From NCBI GenBank assembly GCA_023442465.1, contig JAEZZQ010000030.1:62001-126000 (forward strand): 64,000 nt of DNA, in the 5' to 3' direction. Of this stretch, positions 49,739 through 59,995 are shown piece after piece (the first letter of the stretch is position 1; each line of letters opens with the position of its first letter). The stretch is from Bacillota bacterium. GTDB lineage: Bacteria; Bacillota; Clostridia; Lachnospirales; Lachnospiraceae. The position numbers and the translations under genes were made by a program. The notes beneath the pieces were generated by a model. The model did no database searches, was not told the DNA's origin, and worked only from the letters and a program-made list of their open reading frames with translations.

Positions 49739-51217
49739 ATGAAATTACAAGATATAGAGTGCCCTCCTTTTGCCCCGGTTCTAATGGAATCAACACGAGC
49801 CATAGGATATTCAATTGAATCTGCGGTTGCAGATGTGATAGACAATAGTGTCGCTGCAAAAGCAACTAATATAAGTATTTTTTTCAATTGCTTGCCTAAA
49901 CCGTATATAGCAATTTGTGATGACGGTACGGGTATGAATAATGATCAAATTACAGAAGCAATGAGATATGGAACAGCGAGTCCCTCTAAAACTAGAAGAG
50001 ATGACGACCTTGGACGTTATGGGCTTGGAATGAAAACAGCATCTCTTTCTCAATGTAGAAGTTTAACAGTTGCTTCAAAAATTGATAATCATGTAGTCGG
50101 ACGCAGATGGGACTTAGACCATATTATCGAAACAAAAAAATGGAGCCTAGAACAACTTGATGAAAATGAAATAACAAATCTTGTAAATTCGGAAGAGTTA
50201 TTTAAGCAGTCTTCTGGAACACTTGTTGTATGGCAAAATCTTGATAAAGTCAAATCTGGAAGTGTAACAATAGAGCAGGCTCTTGAGGATAGAATGCTTG
50301 AAGTGAAAAAACATCTTGAGCTTGTTTTCCATAGATATTTATCGGGAGATGGAGTTAAGAAAATAAAGATATTTATCAATGGAATACCGCTAATACCATT
50401 TGATCCATTTTATATATCTAAGAGTACAGTTGTAATGGATGATGAGAAAATTGATATACCAGGCAGAAAAGGAAAAGTGATTATTAGACCTTATTCGTTA
50501 CCACATCCATCGAATATGACCAAAGAAGAACTAGAATTATATGGAGGAAAAGAAGGGTTAAGAAATCTGCAAGGTTTCTATATTTACAGGAATATGAGAC
50601 TTATCACATGGGGTACATGGTTCAAATTGATTCGAATGGACGAGTTTACAAAACTAACAAGAGTGAGAGTAGACATTCCAAACTCGCTAGATGATTTATG
50701 GACACTTGATATCAAGAAATCAACGGCATATCCTCCAGAAATAGTAAAAACAAGATTAAAGCAATTAGTGGGAACTATGTCAGCTGGAAGTAAAAGGACA
50801 TGGACATTTAGACAAAAAAAAGAAGTTAGGGATGGAATTGTCCATGTATGGGACAAAGTTGAAACAAGAGAGGGTGTTAAGTACGTAGTAAATATGGAGC
50901 ATCCTACATTAGAATTATTAGAAGAACAGCTGGAGCCAGAATCACGAAAACTCTTGCGACAGTATTTAGAAACTGTACAGAATAATTTACCTTTCAATAA
51001 TCTTCATTTTGATATGCATTCAGATGTGAAAATAATACAAGATAAAGAAAAAGATGAATGTGACAGGGTTAAATTAATGGCACGGCAAATTATAAGACAG
51101 GCAATTAAAGATGATCATCTTGACTATACAATGAAGAATTTTGAAATAATCGAGCCTTTTCTAAATTATATGGATGAAATAAATGCTATTTACAAGGAGG
51201 AGAAAATTAATGGCTGA
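49739..51217 (+). CDS. MORC-like GHKL ATPase
   Basis: A 492-residue ATPase of the Hsp90/MutL/MORC class. The N box is AVADVIDNSVAAKA near residue 30, G1 is CDDGTGM near 60, and G2 is LGRYGLGMKTASLSQ near 84. Bacterial MORC proteins occur in restriction-modification neighbourhoods together with Z1-domain helicases, and are thought to clamp or remodel DNA. A C-terminal helical region follows the S5-like fold. The Z1 gene overlaps its end by 8 bp. Confidence 0.9.
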   Translation: MKLQDIECPPFAPVLMESTRAIGYSIESAVADVIDNSVAAKATNISIFFNCLPKPYIAICDDGTGMNNDQITEAMRYGTASPSKTRRDDDLGRYGLGMKTASLSQCRSLTVASKIDNHVVGRRWDLDHIIETKKWSLEQLDENEITNLVNSEELFKQSSGTLVVWQNLDKVKSGSVTIEQALEDRMLEVKKHLELVFHRYLSGDGVKKIKIFINGIPLIPFDPFYISKSTVVMDDEKIDIPGRKGKVIIRPYSLPHPSNMTKEELELYGGKEGLRNLQGFYIYRNMRLITWGTWFKLIRMDEFTKLTRVRVDIPNSLDDLWTLDIKKSTAYPPEIVKTRLKQLVGTMSAGSKRTWTFRQKKEVRDGIVHVWDKVETREGVKYVVNMEHPTLELLEEQLEPESRKLLRQYLETVQNNLPFNNLHFDMHSDVKIIQDKEKDECDRVKLMARQIIRQAIKDDHLDYTMKNFEIIEPFLNYMDEINAIYKEEKING

Positions 51218-54017
51218 TCTTACTATTTGTGAGAACATGACCCGTATGATAATTAAATCTAAAATTGGAGATACAAATCCGAATGAGGATGATATTCGAA
51301 ACGCAATAGAGGATGTTTCAAAAGTTATGCCAATGGAACAGAATGAGAAGGATTATGTTGAAAAACAACTTCAAGCAAGTTATAAAGTACGGATGGATTT
51401 GGGAAATAGTGTAGTTAATGAGGTTACGTATCATCCATGGGTATCTAGTAGAAAAGCAGAAATAGAATTTTACTATTGGAATAGATATTACAAATATTTA
51501 GAGGTAGATCAAGGATGGAAAACAGATGTTATTGATACACTTGGACAAGTTAGCGACGATATTCTTGATTTGTGTGGAAATCCAGCGGAAATAGGAAGAT
51601 GGAAGCGAAAAGGTCTAGTGCTAGGAGATATTCAATCGGGAAAAACATCCAATTATTTAGCGCTATGTAACAAGGCTGCAGACGCTGGATATAAAATTAT
51701 TATTTTATTAACGGGTACAATCGAGGGATTAAGAAAACAAACTCAAGAACGAGTTGACGCAGGATTTGTTGGTTTAAACAGCCGAAATGTGTTAAAGAAG
51801 AATCCGGAAAAGAAATATATCGGAGTAGGTAATATAGATAGTAACAGGACAGCATATCAGTTTACCGATGTATTATCGGATTTTAATTCTGCAAAACTAC
51901 AGTCACTAAACTTTACTATTAAAGGATTACAGGAACCAGTCATTTTAGTCCTTAAGAAAAACAAAAGTGTATTGGAAAATCTTGCGACTTGGCTGAGTAC
52001 AAGAAACACGGATCATATTGGAGATAAAATAGATTTGCCATTAATGCTTATAGATGATGAAGCTGATAATGCTTCTGTAAATACCAATAAGCCTGAAAAG
52101 GCGCCTACCACGATAAATAGAGCAATTTGTGAAGTGTTAAAGCTATTTGATCGCTCAACATATGTGGCAGTTACTGCGACACCATTCGCTAATATTTTTA
52201 TTGATCCAGACTTGGATAAAGGATCAGATGAATTTAATTTGTTCCCTAGTGACTTTATTTATGCATTATCGGCACCGACTCATTATATTGGTGCACGAAA
52301 AATATTTAGTGAAGATGGTGAATACAGAGATGCATTAGAAGAGATTGATGATGTTGACATAGATATTAACAATGGCACGTATGTTTTTCGTTCAAAAGCA
52401 AAATCAGGACATGTTGTTCCGTACTTGCCTAATAGTTTGACACGGGCCATAAAATATTTCCTATTAATTAACGCAGCTCGTGATTTGGGCGGAAATAAAA
52501 AAAGTCATCGATCAATGATTATAAATGTAAGTCAATTTGTTAATGTTCAAAATCAAGTATTTGATAAAGTTAATGAGTATCTTATGAAATGTCAAGCAAA
52601 GATACAATCATATAGTAAATTATCATATGAGAAAGCAATGGCATGTAAAGAGATAGCGGCGTTATGTGAATTATGGAATGAATATAATCTGAATGAGATT
52701 TGTGGCGTAAGTTGGGAAAATGTACTTGACACCTTATTTGAATCAACTGCACCGATTGTAGTTCGACTTGTAAACCAAAAATCTAAGGAAAAAGGAATTG
52801 AAAGACTTGACTATGAACCATATAAAGAAACTGGATTACGTGTTATAGCGGTTGGTGGAAATAGCTTGTCTCGAGGACTGACGCTAGAGGGGTTATGTGT
52901 TAGCTATTTCGATAGAAATTCGCAGATGTATGATACTCTTATGCAGATGGGACGTTGGTTTGGTTATAGAAACGGATATGATAAATTATTCAAAATTTGG
53001 ATGGAACCGACGGCGATAGGTTGGTATGAGTATATTTCATCGGCCACAGATGAGCTACGAGATGAAATAATTGAGATGAGAAGGGTAGGGTTAACTCCAA
53101 AGGATTTTGGTTTAAAAGTACAGCAGAATATGGCTTCATTGTTTGTCACTGCTAGAGCAAAAATGAGAGCAACAACAACAGTTGAACAGTGGATATCGTT
53201 GGCTGCGGAAGTTGTTGAAACTCCGAAACTTGTAGCAAGTATGCAAAAATGTATACACGTTAATCTTGAGCTTACTAACAATCTGTTAAAAGAACTTGAA
53301 GCCGATCCACAGTACTATGATCCGGATCTTAATACAGAAAATAATCGATTGGTATATTCGGGCGTGGATAAAGAGATGATAGCAAATTATGTATCAGCAT
53401 TTGTTTCACATCCGAGGCATATTCCATTTAACTCGACTGATCTTTCAATGCATATTAATACATCTATAGAGTATCCTAAATGGACAGTCACGGTGATAGG
53501 TGGTAGTGGAGAAAAGATTGAAAAGCAATATATTCAAAATGATGCAGTAAATGAAAAAATATGTTATTCAAGTCGAGTAATGCTTACAGATGATAATTGC
53601 TTATTGATTTCAGGACAGCGGGCTAGAGTTGGAGTCCCAGGAGCTACAAAATATGGTTTGAATGAAAAGGAGCGAGATAAAATAGAACAAAAATTTCATG
53701 AAGAGAAGCCCGATGCAAAGACCATACCTGATAAACCATACTTAAGAATTAAAAGAGAACCAGTATTACTTATTTACATAATTAAGATAGATAAGAATCA
53801 ATTTCCTAAGCAAGCAGATGGAAGTGGACGAAAAGTTAACTCTGATAAAACGTCAATTGAATTACTAGGAGATACACCTGTTATTGGATTGGGACTTGGA
53901 TTCCCAGGAGAATATGAGGGCTCATCTAAAGAAAGTCAGAAAGTAAAATACGTTCTTAATAGAGTAAGTGAGCAGAATATGCGGAACTTCGAGGAGGACG
54001 AGGAAGATGAAGACTAA
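51210..54017 (+). CDS. Z1-domain helicase-like ATPase
   Basis: A 935-residue superfamily-II-type ATPase. Walker A is VLGDIQSGKTSNYLAL near residue 137 and Walker B MLIDDEADNASVNT near 280 (DEAD box). An SAT-like motif is VAVTATPFANIFIDP near 320. The Z1 domain (YEPYKETGLRVIAVGG and SLSRGLTLEGLCVSYFDR, QMGRWFGYR) lies near 540-600. Z1 proteins are found with MORC ATPases, AIPR and C5 methylases. ATG at 51210 follows AAGGAGGAG. Overlaps both neighbours. Confidence 0.9.
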   Translation: MADLTICENMTRMIIKSKIGDTNPNEDDIRNAIEDVSKVMPMEQNEKDYVEKQLQASYKVRMDLGNSVVNEVTYHPWVSSRKAEIEFYYWNRYYKYLEVDQGWKTDVIDTLGQVSDDILDLCGNPAEIGRWKRKGLVLGDIQSGKTSNYLALCNKAADAGYKIIILLTGTIEGLRKQTQERVDAGFVGLNSRNVLKKNPEKKYIGVGNIDSNRTAYQFTDVLSDFNSAKLQSLNFTIKGLQEPVILVLKKNKSVLENLATWLSTRNTDHIGDKIDLPLMLIDDEADNASVNTNKPEKAPTTINRAICEVLKLFDRSTYVAVTATPFANIFIDPDLDKGSDEFNLFPSDFIYALSAPTHYIGARKIFSEDGEYRDALEEIDDVDIDINNGTYVFRSKAKSGHVVPYLPNSLTRAIKYFLLINAARDLGGNKKSHRSMIINVSQFVNVQNQVFDKVNEYLMKCQAKIQSYSKLSYEKAMACKEIAALCELWNEYNLNEICGVSWENVLDTLFESTAPIVVRLVNQKSKEKGIERLDYEPYKETGLRVIAVGGNSLSRGLTLEGLCVSYFDRNSQMYDTLMQMGRWFGYRNGYDKLFKIWMEPTAIGWYEYISSATDELRDEIIEMRRVGLTPKDFGLKVQQNMASLFVTARAKMRATTTVEQWISLAAEVVETPKLVASMQKCIHVNLELTNNLLKELEADPQYYDPDLNTENNRLVYSGVDKEMIANYVSAFVSHPRHIPFNSTDLSMHINTSIEYPKWTVTVIGGSGEKIEKQYIQNDAVNEKICYSSRVMLTDDNCLLISGQRARVGVPGATKYGLNEKERDKIEQKFHEEKPDAKTIPDKPYLRIKREPVLLIYIIKIDKNQFPKQADGSGRKVNSDKTSIELLGDTPVIGLGLGFPGEYEGSSKESQKVKYVLNRVSEQNMRNFEEDEEDED

Positions 54018-54954
54018 TGAATTTATTAGTAAGTGGGATGAATTAAGAAAACAAAAAGGTTATATGCAAAGGCTTGATCCGCAACATCCGTTAGACTTTT
54101 TTATTGGTATTAACGAAAGTGGGTATGACCAGCTAGCATTGATTACTTTTACTGAACCTGCACAAATGAAATCTAGTAAAGAGCTTGAAGTAGAAAAGAA
54201 TAAAAGGAAAGATGGAAAATGGGCAACGCAGATATCATCAGTAGAGAAATCAAACCAAGACATTTTTGCGCGTTTATGTGTGGATTTAGTAGAAAATTCA
54301 TACATATCAAAATCCGAACAGGAAGGCATTAGCCGGGTTACAGCACGTTTTTTGGCGTGGCAAAAGTTATTTTCTAGAATGCAAGATACGCTACCCAAGA
54401 GTGTGTTGAAAGGATTAGTAGGAGAATTGATTTTTGCAAAATACTTAATTGGAAAAAGCATATCAAAGGATAATGTGATGAATGCTTGGATGGGACCTAA
54501 TGGAGCAGACCGAGATTTTGTTTTAGATGATCAATGGTATGAAATAAAAGCCATTGCAACAGGGAAGGATAGAGTAACGATTTCTTCATTAAATCAATTG
54601 GAAACCAATTTAAAAGGACATCTAGTAATTACTTATATTGATGACTCATCCAAAACAGATATACATGCATTTTCTGTTGCAGGGTTAGTAGCAGAGTTTC
54701 GCGATGTTCTAAATGATGCACCGGAAGCTAATAGAATTTTCGAAGAGAAGTTAGTTTCTGTTGGATATCTTGATAAGAGCGCGTATGAGGAGATTTATTT
54801 CACAGTAGGAAATACAGATTATTATTATATAAATGATACATTTCCGAGATTGGTTACTGAGACTGTCCCAACAGAAATCGTTGGCGTTAAGTATGACCTA
54901 TCGATTGTTGGAATTGAATCTTGGAAGGTCGGAGAAGATAATTTATGGAATTAG
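54007..54954 (+). CDS. PD-(D/E)XK nuclease, DUF4420 family
   Basis: A 315-residue protein, likely the restriction nuclease of the system. The motif is GLVGELIFAKYLI near residue 140 (Glu), WMGPNGADRDFVL near 163 (Asp) and DQWYEIKAIATGKD near 177 (E-x-K), matching the PD-(D/E)XK layout D-x-...-E-x-K of DUF4420 proteins (GxxGELxF ... W-x-GP ... DF ... E-x-K). ATG at 54007 has GAGGAGG upstream and overlaps the Z1 gene by 11 bp; the next gene overlaps it by 10 bp. Confidence 0.85.
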   Translation: MKTNEFISKWDELRKQKGYMQRLDPQHPLDFFIGINESGYDQLALITFTEPAQMKSSKELEVEKNKRKDGKWATQISSVEKSNQDIFARLCVDLVENSYISKSEQEGISRVTARFLAWQKLFSRMQDTLPKSVLKGLVGELIFAKYLIGKSISKDNVMNAWMGPNGADRDFVLDDQWYEIKAIATGKDRVTISSLNQLETNLKGHLVITYIDDSSKTDIHAFSVAGLVAEFRDVLNDAPEANRIFEEKLVSVGYLDKSAYEEIYFTVGNTDYYYINDTFPRLVTETVPTEIVGVKYDLSIVGIESWKVGEDNLWN

Positions 54955-57035
54955 TGGAATTTAGAAAAGACTATTTAGAGAATGTAAAAATGTTAGCAGC
55001 TGCTGATTCGGTTGGCACAGTAGCTTCGTTTGTAAGAACGGTACTTGATGATCTTCAAGATTTGAATGTTATTTCAGATTTTGAAGAATGTTTTGATGTC
55101 GGAAAATATGGTAGAAAAACATATCGTGTCGACGCATATTCATTTGATGATTATGATTGCTCGATGTCTATATTTATTGCAGATTTTGATGGTGACGATG
55201 ATTCAACAACGCTAACAATGACAGATGCAAAAACTTTATTTGAAAAAACATATACCTTTTTAGATGGGAGTTTGAATGGAAATTTTCGACATGAAATGGA
55301 AATTAGTACACCAGCATATGATTTGGTTGATAGAATAGTTAATCTGGAAAATACCATTCGTAAATACAGATTTTTTGTTGTTACAAATAAATCCATGAGT
55401 GGGAAAATTTCAAATTTGTCTCAAGGAAATATTAATGGAGTACCCATAGAATACAATATTTGGGATATGCAACGTCTATATAGAGTTATGACTACAGGAG
55501 ATGGACATGAGCCTGTTGAAATAGATTTTCTTAATCTTACAGAGAGTGGTTTACCATGTTTGGAAGCTAGTGATGCTTCTACTGATGATGTGAAATGTTT
55601 GCTGTGTGTTATCCCAGGTCAAGTTCTGGCTGATTTATATGATACATATGGTAGTGCTTTGCTTGAGGGAAATGTTCGTTCTTTTCTATCTGCAAAAGGA
55701 AATGTAAATAAAAATATAAGGAAAACTATTCTAGAAGCTGATGGGGAAAGCAAAAAAATGTTTTTTTCATACAATAATGGTATTTCAGCAACAGCAACTA
55801 GCGTTGAAACCAAAATTGAGCAAGGTGGTAGTTATGTTACATCCATAAATAATCTGCAGATAGTTAATGGTGGGCAAACGACAGCATCTTTATCAAATAC
55901 AAGATTTAAGGATAAAGCAGACTTATCTGGTATATTTGTGCAAATGAAACTTACAGTTATTCCAGATCATGAGCAAGCACAAATTCTTATTCCGAAGATA
56001 TCACGTGGTTCTAATAGTCAAAACAAAGTATCAGATGCTGATTTCTTTTCAAATCATGAATTCAATATTAGGATGCAGCAAATTTCCAGAAGAATTTATG
56101 CTCCTGCAGTGAACGGATTGCAATATGAAACACATTGGTTCTTTGAGAGATCAAGAGGACAATATGAGCAAGAACAAGGAAAAATGACACAATCTGAGAA
56201 GAAAAAATACCAGATGATGAATCCAAAAGAACAAAAAATAACCAAAACTGATATTGCTAAATATCAAAATACATGGAGACAGTATCCTTATTTTGTAAGT
56301 TTGGGTGCACAAAAAAATTTCACCAAATTTGCGAACTTTATTGTAGATGAATGGGATAAGGATGACGTTCAATTTAATGAACAATTTTATCGTAATACAG
56401 TCGTTGTGGCCATTTTATTTAAGTGCATAGATAAACTTGTTCCAAAACAAAATTGGTATGAAAAGGGATACAAGGCCAATATTGTAGTATATACGTTATC
56501 ATTCTTTCATTTTTTGGTTAGAAAAACATATCCAGATCACGAACTTAACATGAGGTATATATGGGATAAACAATCAGTTCCGGAGCCCATATATGATGAA
56601 CTTGTAAAAATGGCAGAATTTGTTTTTCTACATATCACTGATGAAAATAGGCCAATAACTAATGTAACGGAGTGGTGTAAGAAAGAGCAATGTTGGATTG
56701 CGTTAAAAGTAAAAGACTATGTGTTAGATGATAGGATTAAGGATTTTCTGTTGGATAAAGATGAAATTAAGAAGGAAAAATCTTCCGGACGTAGAGAGCA
56801 TGTTGTTGTAAATGGAATACAAGTTCAAGCCGAAGTCGTTTCTAGGGGACAAGAGTATTGGGAAAATGCATTATTGTGGGGTAAAGATAGGAAATTACTA
56901 AATGAAATTGAAACTAGTTTCTTATCAGCTGCAACAAAAATGAATATGGGAAGAATTCCATCTGAAAAACAATGTCAACGCATTGTTAATATAGAAGCAA
57001 AACTATTAGATGAAGGATTTTCTGGAAAGAGGTAA
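54945..57035 (+). CDS. AIPR-family abortive-infection protein
   Basis: A 696-residue protein of the AIPR (abortive infection phage resistance) family. The diagnostic stretch is KKMFFSYNNGISATATSVE and LQIVNGGQTTASLSN near residue 300, followed by ILIPKISRGSNSQNKVSDAD and FFERSRGQYEQEQ. In other systems AIPR sits with MORC/Z1 and methylases. Mechanism is unknown. It overlaps the nuclease gene and is 2 bp before the first methyltransferase. Confidence 0.88.
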   Translation: MELVEFRKDYLENVKMLAAADSVGTVASFVRTVLDDLQDLNVISDFEECFDVGKYGRKTYRVDAYSFDDYDCSMSIFIADFDGDDDSTTLTMTDAKTLFEKTYTFLDGSLNGNFRHEMEISTPAYDLVDRIVNLENTIRKYRFFVVTNKSMSGKISNLSQGNINGVPIEYNIWDMQRLYRVMTTGDGHEPVEIDFLNLTESGLPCLEASDASTDDVKCLLCVIPGQVLADLYDTYGSALLEGNVRSFLSAKGNVNKNIRKTILEADGESKKMFFSYNNGISATATSVETKIEQGGSYVTSINNLQIVNGGQTTASLSNTRFKDKADLSGIFVQMKLTVIPDHEQAQILIPKISRGSNSQNKVSDADFFSNHEFNIRMQQISRRIYAPAVNGLQYETHWFFERSRGQYEQEQGKMTQSEKKKYQMMNPKEQKITKTDIAKYQNTWRQYPYFVSLGAQKNFTKFANFIVDEWDKDDVQFNEQFYRNTVVVAILFKCIDKLVPKQNWYEKGYKANIVVYTLSFFHFLVRKTYPDHELNMRYIWDKQSVPEPIYDELVKMAEFVFLHITDENRPITNVTEWCKKEQCWIALKVKDYVLDDRIKDFLLDKDEIKKEKSSGRREHVVVNGIQVQAEVVSRGQEYWENALLWGKDRKLLNEIETSFLSAATKMNMGRIPSEKQCQRIVNIEAKLLDEGFSGKR

Positions 57036-57037
57036 TT

Positions 57038-57958
57038 ATGAAAGTGGCATCTTTATTCTGTGGATGTGGAGGTCTTGATATGGGGTTCCATCAAGCAGGA
57101 TATGATATTGTTTGGGCAAATGATTTTGATAAATATGCAGTTCAAACATATAATGTAAATTTTCCAAATGAAGCAATATGTGCTGATTTGAATGAATTAG
57201 ATATAAACACAATTCCTAATCATGACGTACTAATAGGAGGGTTTCCTTGCCAGCCATTCAGTATGATGGGAAAGGAAAAAGGATTTAATGATAAACGGGG
57301 TACACTATTCTTTAAAGTTGTAGAAATAATTGAAAATCAACGTGATCGTGGGCATCAGCCTAGAATTGTAGTGCTTGAAAATGTAAGGAACTTAATGACT
57401 CATAATAAGGGGAAAACATTTAAGGTTATTAAGGAAACGCTTGAAAAATTGGGATATCATGTTTTTCCATCAAAATTAAATAGTTATGATTATGGAGTTC
57501 CGCAAACTAGAAACAGAGTATTCCTTGTCTGCCTAATGGAAGATGTCAAATATAGATTTCCAGAAGGAAAGGAACCTGAAATGGATTTACAAGATATTCT
57601 TGAACATGATGTTGATGATAAGTACTTTCTTAGTGAAAGAATTCTAAAGACAATTATGTCTAATGGGACAGGTGGATATTATGCAAAATCAGAGATAGAT
57701 CTAAAAATTGCACGACCATTGACTGCTACTATGGGAAAGATGCATAGAGCTTGTCAAGACAATTACGTAACGCAGCAAAAAGGAATAAGACGCCTAACGC
57801 CGAGAGAATGTGCACGATTACAAGGATTTCCAGAAGACTTTAGAATTGAAGTTTCTGATGCACAGGCATATAAACAATTTGGCAATGCGGTGACGGTGAA
57901 TGTATCATATGCAATCGCAAAAAGTATATTAGAACAGGTGGAATGCAATAATGCATAA
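57038..57958 (+). CDS. DNA (cytosine-5) methyltransferase 1
   Basis: A 306-residue C5-cytosine methyltransferase. Motif I is VASLFCGCGGLDMGFHQAG, motif IV GGFPCQPFSM with the catalytic Cys near residue 71, motif VI VLENVRNL near 111, motif VIII PQTRNRVFLV near 158, then RRLTPRECARLQGFP and motif X FGNAVTVNVS. Together with the next gene it may protect two sites or two strands of one asymmetric site. Overlaps that gene by 8 bp. Confidence 0.94.
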   Translation: MKVASLFCGCGGLDMGFHQAGYDIVWANDFDKYAVQTYNVNFPNEAICADLNELDINTIPNHDVLIGGFPCQPFSMMGKEKGFNDKRGTLFFKVVEIIENQRDRGHQPRIVVLENVRNLMTHNKGKTFKVIKETLEKLGYHVFPSKLNSYDYGVPQTRNRVFLVCLMEDVKYRFPEGKEPEMDLQDILEHDVDDKYFLSERILKTIMSNGTGGYYAKSEIDLKIARPLTATMGKMHRACQDNYVTQQKGIRRLTPRECARLQGFPEDFRIEVSDAQAYKQFGNAVTVNVSYAIAKSILEQVECNNA

Positions 57959-59378
57959 AGATTTGGAAGAAATAAAGAAAATTCTTAAAAGAGTTCCTGC
58001 GGGGATATGCTCTATACGAGATGCAGAGATCGTGCTTAGCAAAGTTTGTCAAGAAACTACAGAAAAATCGAGAATGCTGAAAACTGAAGAGTATTTCGCA
58101 CATAAGCATGAGATGGAATTGGCTTTTTCCAGTTTTTTGTCATCAGTGATTAAAAATTGTAACGAAACACAGTGTGAAGATTGCCTAATAGCTAAGTGGT
58201 GCAATAGTTATCGTCTAAAAAAACAAGAATTTGAGGTGAAAAGAGATGCCCTAGTTTATGCTGATTTCTTTTGTGGGGCAGGTGGTTTGTCATGGGGATT
58301 TCATAGAGCTGGTTATAGAATGAGTATAGCAAATGATATTCAAGAATGTTGCGTAGATACGTATTCATTTAACCATCCAGAAGTTCCAGAACAGCATGTG
58401 ATAGCAGGCGATATAAATGAAGTATTAAGCAGAATAGAGAATTTATCAAGATTTAAAACAATAGATGTAGTCGTAGGAGGCCCTCCGTGCCAGGGGTTTA
58501 GTATGGCAAATAGACAGAGAATAATTGATGATCCAAGAAATCATCTATATAAAAGTTATGTTAGTGCAATAGATATCCTTAGACCTAAATTCTTTGTTAT
58601 GGAAAATGTAAGAGGAATGTTAGGGGTGAAAGATCAAATTGTGCAAGACTTTGCAAGGGTAGGGTATACTGCTTCAGCACATATATTGAATGCCAAAGAT
58701 TTTGGTGTTCCACAGAATAGAGAACGCGTTATTTTTATTGGTAATCGAATGGGTGTTGATAACGAAGATGTTTTTGAAAGAATTTTTGAGCTGGGGAGGA
58801 AAAAGGAGAACTTCATTTTATCTGATGCAATTAGTGATTTACCAAATCTTCAAGCAAAAAGAGAAGCAAACAGGACAGAAGTTGAGGATGAATTGTCAGG
58901 ATACACTTTCGCGATGAAACATGAAACTTCGTACAACAAATATCTTAGCCTTATCAATGAGAATCATGAACAACAAATATTATTTAATCATAAAGCAAGG
59001 TACAACAATGAAAGAGACATTGAAATTTTTACAAGATTAAATCCAGGAGATAATTCTGCAGATCCGAAAATTGCTGATATTATGCCATATAAGCGTCGCG
59101 AAAAAATTTTTAAAGATAAGTATTTTAAACTTGAAATGAGCAAACCGTGTAAAACAATTACGGCGCACATGAGATTTGATTGTAATATGTATATTCACCC
59201 AAGCCAAGCAAGAGGACTTACACCACGAGAAGCGGCGAGAATCCAGTCATTCCCAGACGATTACTTTTTTAGAGGATCATATACGAAGACGTATATGCAG
59301 GTTGGTAACTCGGTACCTCCATTACTTGGAGAAGTGATTGCGCAAGCAGTAAAGGAAGCTATTGAATTGGAGGTGTAA
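57951..59378 (+). CDS. DNA (cytosine-5) methyltransferase 2 with N-terminal Cys cluster
   Basis: A 475-residue methyltransferase, distinct from the first. Motif I is YADFFCGAGGLSWGFHRAG near residue 103; motif IV is GGPPCQGFSMAN near 178; motif VI is VMENVRGM; motif VIII is PQNRERVIFIGN; motif X is QVGNSVPPLLGE near the end. An extra 100-residue N-terminal region has CNETQCEDCLIAKWC, four Cys in C-x4-C-x2-C-x5-C spacing that could bind zinc or an iron-sulfur cluster. The unusually long gap between motif VIII and the C-terminal half is where the target recognition domain lies. Confidence 0.92.
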   Translation: MHKDLEEIKKILKRVPAGICSIRDAEIVLSKVCQETTEKSRMLKTEEYFAHKHEMELAFSSFLSSVIKNCNETQCEDCLIAKWCNSYRLKKQEFEVKRDALVYADFFCGAGGLSWGFHRAGYRMSIANDIQECCVDTYSFNHPEVPEQHVIAGDINEVLSRIENLSRFKTIDVVVGGPPCQGFSMANRQRIIDDPRNHLYKSYVSAIDILRPKFFVMENVRGMLGVKDQIVQDFARVGYTASAHILNAKDFGVPQNRERVIFIGNRMGVDNEDVFERIFELGRKKENFILSDAISDLPNLQAKREANRTEVEDELSGYTFAMKHETSYNKYLSLINENHEQQILFNHKARYNNERDIEIFTRLNPGDNSADPKIADIMPYKRREKIFKDKYFKLEMSKPCKTITAHMRFDCNMYIHPSQARGLTPREAARIQSFPDDYFFRGSYTKTYMQVGNSVPPLLGEVIAQAVKEAIELEV

Positions 59379-59381
59379 TTT

Positions 59382-59981
59382 ATGGCTGCTTATGACATGT
59401 TGATGAGATTGGTTCAAGACTACTATATTGATCTTGGATACAACAATTTGTTTGTTGAAAACTATTTTTCGAATCAAACATTTCAGGAAATGATTTCAAT
59501 TCGTTTAGCTAATGCTAATGTTATGATCAAGAATAAGACGGATAGGTCTAGTCATCAGACTCATATAGCAATAACAGGAGAAGCAATAGGATTTTTTTAC
59601 AATGATCTTGAGTTTATTCAGATGGACAATAAGCGAGTTGACAAAAAAAAGATTTTTATTACTGAAAGTAATATTCAGTATTTAATGGGTAAACAGGTAG
59701 ATATCGCTGACGTTAAGATGTTAGAGAGAATGATGGGTTATGTAACTTTAGGAAAAAGGACTCAAAGACAGGTACAACTTTCTAAAAGAAATTCAGAGAA
59801 TAGCGAGTGTTTTAATACACTACGATTAGGTTTATATGAAAATGATTTACTGATAATGCTCAAGTACAGAAATGAAGAAGGCGTGTTAGCAGTAGGTATT
59901 CCACAAACATTTTATCTGGATTACATACCAAATTATGCCAGTAAGTATGAAACAAATACTTATTTACGAATACCAAAATAG
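59382..59981 (+). CDS. Unknown protein, paralogue of the N-terminus of the next gene product
   Basis: A 199-residue protein I do not recognise. It shares a full-length pattern with the first 190 residues of the protein at 59996: ISIRLANANV, SSHQTHIAITGEAIGFFY, LGKRTQRQVQLSKRNSENS, LYENDLLIMLKY and GIP-x3-YLDY. The shared blocks suggest a compact domain with a basic patch (KRTQRQVQLSKR), possibly nucleic-acid binding. It starts 3 bp after methyltransferase 2 and is followed by its larger paralogue after 14 bp. A duplicate of the recognition part of the larger protein is one explanation. Confidence 0.65.
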   Translation: MAAYDMLMRLVQDYYIDLGYNNLFVENYFSNQTFQEMISIRLANANVMIKNKTDRSSHQTHIAITGEAIGFFYNDLEFIQMDNKRVDKKKIFITESNIQYLMGKQVDIADVKMLERMMGYVTLGKRTQRQVQLSKRNSENSECFNTLRLGLYENDLLIMLKYRNEEGVLAVGIPQTFYLDYIPNYASKYETNTYLRIPK

Positions 59982-59995
59982 AAAGGAATAAAACG

